NCBI GenBank assembly: GCA_021521415.1
Contig: JAIQDT010005476.1
Location: 1-64,000, forward strand
Length of the DNA: 64,000 nucleotides
Source: Bidens hawaiensis
Taxonomy: Eukaryota > Streptophyta > Magnoliopsida > Asterales > Asteraceae
Direction: 5' to 3'
In this document: piece after piece, positions 54,418-64,000 of the stretch
Position numbering within the stretch: the stretch's first letter is position 1
Layout of the letters: each line of letters opens with the position of its first letter
The notes under the pieces: model-generated
Seen by the model: the letters and a program-made list of their open reading frames with translations, nothing else
Told to the model about the DNA's origin: nothing
Databases searched by the model: none
Translations under genes and position numbers: made by a program

Positions 54418-57040
54418 TTGGTTATTTTGGACTTTGATAATCTTGCTAAAACCCTGGATCATTTTACTACAGGGAACTTTAGATTTCCTGCAACGAAGTT
54501 TGCTAAGGCTATCTTGACGACCTACGGGGTCCACTTATCGCAAGTCCATCCATTTGGGATGTTGAGAATTCCGCACTTCGATTTATGTTGCCACGCCCGT
54601 AACTTGGAGCCGTCAGTCGGCTTGTTTGCGGTCTTCTACAAGATGACCAGCCGTGGTGGGTGGTACAGTTGGGCCACCACCGGAAATGGAGTTATTGGTA
54701 CCCAAATGATACCGTAGCCTCCATGAGTGGAAACCAAAATTCTTTTGGATCCGAGAAGACGTAGTTCCATTTGCGATGATCTATCGCAAATCGGATACTG
54801 AGATGCTGGTGGTCCATGCCACTACACAAGTGAACCTTCTGTGGTTCACGACCTTAACCAGTATGCCCACCCCTATGCGTGCGATACATGAGGGAGCACT
54901 GGTGGGTGCAAAGATGAGCCATCTATGGCCGTTTCCTGACTTGGATCCATATTACAAGAAGCCAACAAGAGTAAGTTTGTATTTACTATCTAGGGTTCCG
55001 CTTAGGTTTCAAGTGTTATGTTCGTTTATGCAGGTGAGGTCTCCATCTTCAGATCGCTTCTAGACCATGAGGAGGGTCTCATGATGCGTCATCCAAGGAC
55101 GCACCTTTCCTCGAACGCACCCGCAACAATTTCTTATTCTCCACCACTCTCCGCTCGGAACTCATGGTTTCTAAGGCGATGTTTGCCAAAGGTGAGGAGT
55201 TTGTTGTCAAAGGTGAGGGAGTTCTGAAACCTCGTCCCTTAACTGCACTCACTTCTAGCGGGGTGGTAGTGCTTCTTTCTTCTAGTGAGGAGTCATCGCC
55301 CCGTGAAGAAGAAGAGTTATCTATTGATGCTACTAATTCCGGGAATATCATGCGTTCGACTGTAGGTCAGACCCGCAAGTGAAAGCAGAGTCCATCCACT
55401 AGTACGGCGGTGGATAAAAAAGATGCTGATGTCCCTGCCGAAGATGAACATCAAGCTGTTGATGTCACCTCCGAAGATGAACTTAGATCTATCGATGATG
55501 TCATTGCCGAAGATGAACATCGAGCTGCCGATGATATCGTCGTCGAAGATGAACATCGAGCTGTTGAAGCGGATGCTTCTAAAGTGGCTGGGAAACGCAA
55601 TTTGCGATCAACCAAGGCCGCCACTTCCAAGAAGCATAAGAGGACGAAGCTGGGATATCACCTTCAACAACTTGCACCTACAGAAGTTTCTTCAGGTAAC
55701 TTCAATACCTTTAAGTTTGGTAAGTGTTTTTGTTGTATAAGATACGTTCATGATGGAGAAGGATTGTCTTGTAGAATTTCTAGAAGACTCTTCTAAGGAT
55801 CTTTAAGGTCTGAGGGGGTGACTCCGCCTCCTCCTCCACCAACATCTCCGTCCAAGGTTGTTCAGGATCCGGTTGTTATTACGGATACTCCTCCCCACGA
55901 GGGTAAGAAAGACGGTATTTCTGAAGACCCCGTCATTTCTTCACCTCTTCGTGCACTATTTCGCTTTAAAGATCAGGAGGGGCCTAGCACCTTTTCCAGC
56001 GGTCCGCAAGCTTCTACGTCCCATCATGGAGAAGATCCCTTGGTACATCGTCCGCGTTGATCCGTGCGCCGGGATTCGACATTTTCAGAAACGGACGTGT
56101 GCCATGAATATCTGCAAGGCGGACTTCCACCTGCGAAGAGGGAACGCCAACGTGTAAGTCCGCGAGAAGAGTTAGTGAACTCTTACTCTTATTCTCTAGC
56201 TAACACCGTTTCCACCAGTGAGTTAATATATCGAGACTGGATAGCTATGAATGACGCGTGGGAGGACTTGGAAACCATGGCAGCCCAGGCAGAAAAAGAA
56301 GCCGGAGAGGCTATGAAAGAAGCCAAAAATCACCGCCTGGCTGCTGATACCGCTAAACGGCAGCTATCAGATGCCAAAATGGCATTGGAGGTAGAGAAGG
56401 CACACCGATCCATTGCTGAGGAAGCCAAAACTGCTCTCCAGCAGCAATTGGATGAACGCGACGAGGTTATTAAGGCTCTAAAGGCCGAAGCATCCGCTAA
56501 GGATGAACACCTTGCCAATCTTGCTGCCAAGAATAAGGACCAAGTCTTGGAAAGTGTCGGGCACAAAATGGATCTCGTCCGAGTCAAGGCGGACAAAATA
56601 TGGCTATTGGCGTAAGGGGTTCCTTAGGTAATTCTCACATCCTTTCTAACTCTGTTATGAGAAATAATCAAATCCAGAACACGTGTTCATATTCATTGTT
56701 TTAGCTGGTTATTGCCCACATCTGGGAGGGTGATAAACTTGGGGACTGTCTCGCAGCGCTATTGGTCGCGTCTTATCAAGTTGGTCGCCCGGCAGGGTTC
56801 CAAGAAGGTCTTCAATTTGCACAAGAGAAGAGGCCTCTTGAGGAGTTTGCCTTGCACGGCCAGGATACTGCCAAACTTCTTACTGAGAAGACGAAGACGT
56901 ACGACAATCTGAAATTCATTATTGAAGACCAGATAGTTGAGCTTGCGGATAAAGAGGATGTGACTGATCAGTTGAAGGCACTTTATACAACTGGCGATGA
57001 AGATCAAGAAGGCACGGAAGACGAAGATGCAGAATTGTAA
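54418..57040 (+). pseudogene. antisense extra gene of Tat-type gypsy element
   Basis: Coding on the plus strand while the element's pol is on the minus strand. The first part (54418-54717) reads FAKAILTTYGVHLSQVHPFGM and LEPSVGLFAVFYKM, similar to the plant 'putative gypsy type transposon' ORF family. The next parts are 54776-54970 and 55033-55227 (SLLDHEEGLMMRHP). A repeated EDEHRAxD stretch (55435-55570) and a long coiled coil (56230-56560, Ala/Glu/Lys-rich) follow, with an acidic end (DEDQEGTEDEDAEL) at 57040. Intron-like gaps are 54971-55032 (GTAAGT ... GCAG) and 56629-56704 (GTAATT ... TTTTAG). Frame changes show decay. Antisense ORFs are known in Tat elements such as Retand, Grande and RIRE2. 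Confidence 0.7.
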
Positions 57041-57410
57041 TTATATATTTTTATAAATCGCATGTATTCGTCTTCCTTGTAATCATCATTAAAATATTGT
57101 AATCCCATTTGAACATAAATAAGAATTTGTTTCATCCGGTACACTTTGTTTTATTCTTCATAATATAAGTGTTTGTAAGATCTTCTTACTTGTCAATAAA
57201 GGGTTACATGATGCTCTCTGTAAGGACATATGAGTCCCATCTGGTATTTGGACCAGAAAATGTATGTTACATAAAACTAGAATATAGGATTAACAAATCT
57301 TTCCTTAAAAAAAGCATAAGCCAAACTAAATTACAAGCAATGTCATTAAAAGTCTTTCTACTAATCTATTAGGCATGCAGGCCAAAATAAAAAGTAAACA
57401 GTAAGTCTTG
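57041..57410. other. spacer between converging Tat genes
   Basis: AT-rich. The plus-strand gene ends at 57040 and the minus-strand pol ends at 57411. No frame of note; it probably holds the 3' ends of both transcripts. Confidence 0.5.
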
Positions 57411-60400
57411 CTAGATGTAACACTCTTTAAACTGTGCCATATTCCAAGTTCTGGGGATTTTAGTCCCATCCAACATCTCTAACTTGTAAGCACCCTTGGA
57501 CAATACTCCTTTAACTTTGTAAGGGCCTTCCCAAGTTGGGCCCAACTTGCCCGGAGGCTCTTGACCAGAAGCTTCAATGTTGCGGAAGACGAAGTCTTCC
57601 GCATCAAATGTGCACTTTTGAACCCGCGAGTCATAGTATTTTTGCAGTTGGCATTTACAGTTATGCTCGCGGATCAGTGCTAATTCTCTCCTTTCTTCGA
57701 GGAGGTATAGGTTCATCCGTAATTCTTTGTCGCTATCATTGATCATCAATATTCGTGCGGATGGAACCCCGATTTCAGCCGAGGTCATGGCCTCGGTGCC
57801 ATAGGTTAAACTGAACGGTGTTTCAGAATTACTTGAATTCTTCTGCGTTCGAAAGGCCCAAAGTACATGGGGCAGTTCGTCAATCCCTTCTTTGATTGTT
57901 CGGTTGGTCCGTTTGACCTGACCATTAGCTTGCGGATGGGCTACATATGTGAAAATCTGAGTGACCTGAAGTTCTTTCAGCCACTCTTGTAACTCGCTAT
58001 CCGCATACTGAGTTCCATTGTCACTTACAAGTTCTTGTGGAAGACCGAATCGACAGATAATGAATTCCCAAAGGAATTTATTGACACTTTATGCCGTAAT
58101 GGATGATACTGGTATGGCTTCCACCCACTTGGTGAAGTAATCAATGGCCACAATTAAAATTTGACACATCCCGAGGCTTCTGGGAAGGGTCCCATTAAAA
58201 TTTGGAACGGCCAGGCAGACGTTACCGGAACCAACTCGTTCTTTGGGCGCAGCGTGTTGGGAGCGTGGCGTTGACAAGAATCAAATATCCTGATTTCCTG
58301 TACCGGTCTATATGCATCCCCAGCCAGTAGTACCCGGCATTCATGAGTTTCGCTATGACCATTATCGAGCCCGCGTGAAGACCACAGATGCCTTCATGAA
58401 CTTCCCTAATCAAGTAATTCGCATCCACAACGTCCCCACATCTTAGAAGTGGACCGAGGAAGTATCGCCTATACAAAACTTCATCTTGCATTTGGTAGTT
58501 CAAGGCCTTCTGTATTATCTTCCAAGCCACAGCTTTTTCTTCCAGGAGAATTCCTGATGACAAATAGGCCATGATTGGCGTCATGCAGGACTCAATACCT
58601 GTTTGAATTACCAGCACTTGATTCTGCGGGATGGATGGTCAATCCAGGACTTCAACACGAATGTCTTTAGCAAAGTGTTCAAAATTGGTTGAAGCTAGCT
58701 TGCTAAGAGCATCCGCCGACTTGTTCTTGCTTCTTTTTATTTGAATAACTTTGCATGAAGAGAATTGGAGGATCAAGTCCTTTGCCTGTGACAAATATGA
58801 AACCATTACATCGTTCTTTGCTTCATAAGTTCCATTGATCTGTCCGGCGATCAACATGGAATCCTCCCGTGCTTCTAGGTCTTTTACCCCAAGCTTTCTA
58901 GCTATTCTTAGGCCCGCCAAAAAGGCTTCATACTCCGCCTCGTTGTTTGTACATTTGAAGTCTAACTTGATGGCGAAAGTAAATTCATGACCTTCGGAAT
59001 TGACTAGCCTCAGGCCTGGGCCAGATCCCTCGTTGCTCGAAGCTCCTTCCTTGAACAGTGACCAAACTTGCCCTTGTTCAGGAGGTACTTGGGGTTCCTG
59101 CTCAACTAAGCATTCTTTTTCTTTGTGTTGTGGAACTTCAGTGAGGAAGTCCACCAATACTTACCCTTTGATTTCTGGCTTGGATTTGTATTCGATTGCA
59201 TGTTCACCCAGTTCGATGGCCCATTTCGCCAATCGCCCGGACAATTCTGGCTTACTTAATACATTCTTGAGTTTATACCCTGTTAACACATTGATGGGAT
59301 GACCCTAGAAATACCTGCGGAGACGCCTGACAGCATAGACCAGTTCCAGAACCAGCTTTTCCAGCATCGAGTACCTGGTCTATGGGTCTGTCAACATCCT
59401 ACTGACATAATAGATTGGCGTTTGAACATTCTTTCTATCTGTTAGTAGTACGGCCCCAATGGCGATATCAGATGCCAACAAGTATAACATCAAAGGTTCT
59501 CCTGCATATGGTGCAGTCAGAGTGGGTAATTCCATTAAGCATTTCTTGACCTCCAGGAATGCTTGTTCAGCTTCCGCAGTCCACTTGAAATGTACCTTAC
59601 TGAGGCAATTTCTCAAATTTGAAACAAACGGGTAAGATTTGGCTCCATGATTTGCTAAGAATTTGTTTAGTGCAACCAATCTCCTGTTAAGTGTCTGGAC
59701 TTCTTTGTGGGAGGAAGGAGACGGAATGCGGGCTACGGCCTGGACTTTATCCGGGTTGGCCTTAAAACCCGCTCCTGTAACAATCACTATTAATAACTTC
59801 CCTTCCTCCATCCCGAAGGGACACTTGGCTAGATTCAGTTTCATGTTGATACTTCTCAAAGTCTCAAAATGTTTCTTCGATGTCTCTCAACATTTGATCT
59901 TTTTCGATGCTTTTTATTACCAAGTCATCCATGTATACCTCTAAATTCCGACCAATCTGATTCTTGAAAGCTTGATCCATCAGTCGTTGATATGTAGCAC
60001 CCGCGTTTTTTAATACAAAGGGCGTCATTTTTTAACAAAATGTACCTTGTTCTGTGCGAAACGTTGTCTTGTCCTCATCACCCGACGCCATGCGGATCTG
60101 GTGATAACCTTTATAGGCATCGAGGAAGCATTTAAACATGAACGGGACAACAACATCCACTTTAAGATCAATTTCGGGTAATGGATAACAATCATTTGGG
60201 CATGCCTTATTCAAGTCCTTGAAGTCTATGCACATCCGCCATGTTCCGTTACTTTTTGGAACTATGACCGGATTAGCCACCCATGTTTGATACTTGATTT
60301 CACGAATGATTCTAGCATGAAGAAGATCTTGTACTTGTTCATTCATAGCTTTCATTTATTCTGGCCCCATCTTTCGCTTCTTCTGAACAATTGGCGTAAA

Positions 60401-61250
60401 CATCGAGTTCACCCTCAATTTGTGTTCCGCAATACTATGCGAGACACCGATAGTTTTAAAGCAAAGATTTCCACATTCTTAGTTAACAACTGCTTCAAAA
60501 AAGTTCTTACTATCTCCGAGATAGCAGGTACGATCACAATTGTTTGATTTGGGAATTTTTGTTCAATACCCATTTTTCCGGCTCAGTCCTCTGAACTTGC
60601 TTTGGAACTTTGCTAGGTTTGAACTTTCTGTTGCTACACCAGTGTGTGTAGGAACCCCTACTGCAGCGTGAGCTGTAGATGGGTGAGCATTAAAGTCACT
60701 GATTTCCTCATTCCCCAAGATGATGTCATGCTTGGACGTCGCCGGTAAGACCAAAAATTCAACTCCTTCCGTTCTTGAATGAATTCCATCACTAAGAGTG
60801 ACTAGAAAAGATATAACCCCTTGCGGGTGCATCACCTCACTCCCAATCCAGATAAAGGTGCATGAATCGGTTTCAACTTCACCTTATCCTCTTCGTCGAG
60901 CTGCTCAAAGCACTGTTCGTACATTATGTCCGATGTACTGCCAGTATCAAAGAAAACATACTGCGAACGATAATGACCAAAGAGGGCAGTGATTATCAAA
61001 GGATTCTTGTTGCAAGGTCCTCCATTAACTGTTGGAAAAATCACCAGTCGTTTTTCCATTCCTCGTCCAGAAATTCTCTCCTCTTCCCACCAACTTTGTG
61101 TCCACCTTGGATTATGTGAACATTCAGATCCTTAACTTGTTTTTTGTACGGGCCCTAGTTCTCTCACGCGGGAGCTTTACCAGTCCCTGGTTTTGCATTT
61201 TTTATCAAATGTCCAAGTTTTCGTGATTTTACTGCTGCTTCAATCTCATT
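57411..61250 (-). pseudogene. Tat-type gypsy gag end and pol
   Basis: Minus-strand order. Gag tail (EIEAAVKSRKLGHLIKNAKP) near 61230-61170. Protease (VFFDTGSTSDIMYEQCF, DTG intact) at 61059-60832. RT from 60355 (VIVPKSNGTWRMCIDFKDLNKACP, catalytic VYMDDLVIK near 59930). RNase H of the second type, typical of Tat (CTNNEAEYEAFLAGL, NKSADALSKLAS), at 59157-58639. Integrase zinc finger (58617-58222), DDE core (ELVSDNGTQY, HPQANGQVKRTNR) near 58030-57900. The C-terminal part (GPTWEGPYKV) ends at 57411. There are at least six stops or frame changes. Gag is cut at the right by the LTR starting at 61287. Confidence 0.92.
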
Positions 61251-61286
61251 TTTCAAAGCTACACACTCGTATGTGTTATGCCATAT
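61251..61286 (-). other. Tat gag remnant at LTR junction
   Basis: YGITHTSV-like or HNTYECVAL-like codons of the gag tail continue to the LTR edge. The last five bases, CATAT, would be the target duplication of the plus-strand element; the partner is outside the window. Confidence 0.5.
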
Positions 61287-63496
61287 TGTCACAACCTCAA
61301 AATCCACTAACGGAGTTTTACTGCCAGAGGGTATGAACTAACAGGATCGGAATCATTAGTTATAATCAAACACCATATTTAAAATTTTCAAAACCAACAA
61401 GACATCAAGTCTTAAATGAAATGTGGAAGCGTAAATTGTAAAGAAAAAATGTTGCGCCACACATGACAACTTAAAAACCCAAGTAATCAAGATAAAAATT
61501 AAAAGATGTTTTTAAAGAAATGGTGTTCAGCGAATGCATGTCCTATACCGTGCGCCCACATCCGCTACCTGAGAATAACACACTAAAAGTGTCAACATAT
61601 GGTTGGTGAGTTCACAAGTTTATACAAATAAAGCGTTTACGTTTTAGCATTACCAGATAATGTTAAGTCAATTATATATCAATTGGTAGCTAACCTATCA
61701 AGCATGCATTACTAAGTGTTCGACACCGAAGCTGACTGTTTAACTTTTGCCTTTCCACCATGTGAACCACGACTATGGTAATGTGTTAGCCAAGATTACA
61801 CCCACTCGACCTACAGTCGAGTTTAGAGTTGGGTGGGGTTTGTCAAACCCAGTAGTACTACTCAAAGGTGACTCGCTATTATCCAAATATTAACCGGTTC
61901 GATGTTCAGAAGGGCTTTAGTTGGTTTGTTTGCCACTTAGCCTTACAAGTGATATATAAAGAATAACAAAATATAAAGCATGGATTATGTTATCTCCCCC
62001 TAATAAAAGCGTTAAAAAGAGTAAAAGGGGCTGTGAAACTCAGTGTTTGCGAAGATAACAAAAAGATCCGAGAAAAGGTGTGCGTCACAAAAAATCCTTA
62101 CTAGTGCTCTAAAATCAAAACGAGATTTTCTAAATATTTGAAGTAAGAGTGAGTCCCTAGACTCGACTCATAAAACTTATGCATGAGATGTGTTCGTTTT
62201 AATTTGTGAAACAGGTGTGACTCGACAAACACGTTGATGATTAGTTACATGTGTGAACAAGTATTAAGTGTTAAATTTTATCATTATACATTACTAGAAA
62301 CTATCCTCCACAAGGGCAATTAAGTCAAAACATGGCAAACATCAATCAACAATACACTTTTCATGTTAATTCAAATAGTTCAGCAGCTAATTTACCAAGA
62401 CAGATTTTTACTCGAAAAGATTACTCTATTTAATAAAACAGAACATATCAAATAAATCACCAAAAATAATCAAAGAAGCATACGTGAGTTAGGTTTCTAA
62501 AAATATTTTTATTATATTTTTATCACATATGGTTTTCTCACAATGATCAAAACAACTCAGTAAACACACAACAGTCATTATCATGCGCAAAAGAATGTTA
62601 TTTGTTATTACCGTTGCATGACAAATCCAATTAATACAAAACCAATTGGGTCAGATTCCTAATTCAAATTATTAACTTCCAGAAGTTGAATCAACTCAAT
62701 TTATCTTGTCGTTTATGAGATATATTAATTACAAAACTTCCTACCTGCAGACTTCCCGAATCAGATTTGCACAACATATTTGTAAAATAATAAAAACTAA
62801 CTTTTCTACGTCCAAAAATTACAAACTCAGACTTTTTAGAAACTAGACTCGACCTACTAAATCATAGAATAAATAATCACGCCCAAATCCAACATTAACA
62901 TCGAGTTACAGTCGTTTAAATACGAATTCAAGAATCTGTCCAGCATCAGTTTTCATCCAAACTCAACATATTATTAACCTATGAACTAGAAATCATGCAT
63001 GTAACCCTAGCATATCAATAAACAACATATTTAGCATCTAGGTTTTATGATTATCATTCTTAAGGATGTGCATAATCAAATAGAATAGGTTAAAGGGTGT
63101 GTTTGATTACCTAGTTAGCAATTAAATCCTTCAATCAAGCATGTAACACTTTGTATGTGTGTGTGTGCTTGTGGTCTCGGTCGAACAAGAGAGGGGGGGA
63201 GGGGGGGCTGCTTGCGTCGCACAATGGGAGGGAGAGGGAGAGGGAGTTAGGGTTTTAGTTAAGGTTGTTCATATATATAATAATTATAACATAAGTTACA
63301 CATCACACCCTAGACTTCTAGTTAATCAATTTCTAGCCAAGTTAGTTTATTTTCCACATGAATTAACGTTATGCATATAAACACCAAGTAGCACATAGAC
63401 GTAACACATAATTATCAACTTCTTTATGATATATATTGTTTATTCAACAACGGTTTGAGTCGACTCGTGTGTGTTTCGGTGAAATTCCAAAAGACA
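61287..63496 (+). mobile_element. 5' LTR of long-LTR gypsy-like element (2,210 bp)
   Basis: It starts TGTCACAACCTC and ends CCAAAAGACA, followed by GAT and the PBS. It matches 32244-34126 plus 43717-44142 in the same orientation. A G-rich run lies at 63190-63248. The Met-type PBS fits Tekay-like chromoviruses, but no pol is in view, so the superfamily is not proved. Open frames such as 63159-63380 lie in the LTR and are not genes. Confidence 0.85.
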
Positions 63497-63499
63497 GAT

Positions 63500-63512
63500 T
63501 GGTATCAGAGCC
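63500..63512 (+). other. primer binding site
   Basis: TGGTATCAGAGCC, three bases after the LTR end; initiator Met tRNA type. This is the normal arrangement of 5' LTR and PBS. Confidence 0.93.
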
Positions 63513-63690
63513 ATTGGTTATGGCGAACTAGAAATGCATTCAACTAGTCTTTAACCACAACGACCCATTAGTTATAATTTTATGCACAACATATATAAAA
63601 ATATATTATATATTTAGTTATTCGTTTTCTTTATCTCTTTAACTCATTCACTCATACGCGCGTAACCCATACACTACTTATCCTGTAGGG
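63513..63690 (+). other. leader of long-LTR element
   Basis: Non-coding, closely related to the inverted copy 32049-32227. AT-rich; no extra signal seen. Confidence 0.75.
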
Positions 63691-64000
63691 ATGTCGACGC
63701 CATCATCATCATCCGACCCGGTGTCTCACGCCCCTGGTAAGGAACCGCAGCTACCCGGCTCATCACCACCTCGAGTAGTCCCGACACTAGCGGCACCTAC
63801 ACTGAAGAGGCATCGCCCATCTGGAGACATGTACGAAGACAACGGTAACTAGAGTTGGTACCCGATTCTGGTCGAGCATATGGTTTACCGTGAACAAGTT
63901 CCACCAATACCTCTCTCGGGCTGTCCTATATCCTTCAACACGCTACCACCCATAAACCGAACCAATGGAGTGTGCTTTCGCAGCTCTCGCTTCCTGTTTA
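63691..64000 (+). pseudogene. ORF of unknown function in long-LTR element, partial
   Basis: ATG 63691 (MSTPSSSSDPVSHAPGKEP) matches the start of 31364-32048 minus. The frame meets TAG at 63850-63852 where the other copy has a Trp codon (NGNWSWY), then continues in the same frame as SWYPILVEHMVYRE until a later shift near 63950. It is cut by the window end. No known domain recognised. Confidence 0.65.

Overview
This window looks like a block of a flowering-plant nuclear genome (AT-rich, probably a eudicot; I cannot name the species) made almost wholly of nested and decayed LTR retrotransposons. I see no intact host gene, no tRNA or rRNA gene, no CRISPR array and nothing bacterial. Every coding region carries stops or frameshifts, so all are called pseudogenes except two partial open frames of unknown function.

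Layout. 1-9906: 3' part of a + strand Ty1/copia element of Sirevirus type (RNase H tail, long non-coding spacer, 'env-like' third gene, PPT, 3' LTR). 9907-12467 and 29062-30152: one + strand Ty3/gypsy element of Tekay/chromovirus type, split by a complete 16.6 kb - strand Sirevirus-like copia element (12468-29061; 1,232 bp LTRs, CCATA target duplication, iMet PBS, PPT). 30153-31161: a second gypsy RT scrap and an inverted copia LTR piece. 31162-32243: inverted leader and small ORF of a long-LTR element. 32244-44142: its 2.2 kb LTR, interrupted by an Athila-type gypsy element (34127-43716) whose outer ends are inverted rather than direct repeats. 44143-49229: old, mostly unreadable DNA with palindromic U3-like repeats and a decayed - strand copia pol. 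49230-50316: a solo LTR of the Sirevirus-like family with a TGAAG target duplication. 50770-53683: decayed copia gag with an unusual extension. 53684-54417: another copia-type LTR. 54418-61250: a - strand Tat-type gypsy element, with pol on the minus strand and an extra gene on the plus strand. 61287-64000: 5' LTR, PBS and first ORF of a + strand copy of the long-LTR element.

Most interesting observations. (1) The third gene of the Sirevirus-like family has, in both copies here, its own TATA-like box and a leader holding two intron-like gaps around an identical-length 23 nt mini-exon, so it looks like a separately transcribed and spliced gene. (2) A degenerate ~14 bp motif (core ctAGCAAGCTTtg / tcGAGCAcacTTtg) is repeated about 30 times in 1.1 kb upstream of that gene and recurs in the LTRs. 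(3) Two elements have LTRs in the wrong relative orientation. (4) The extra gene of the Tat-type element is antisense to pol and has intron-like signals. (5) One env-like copy contains a small insert that is a patchwork of four nearby sequences, as template switching would make.

All alignments and counts were made by eye on the sequence; boundaries marked approximate could move by tens of bases.
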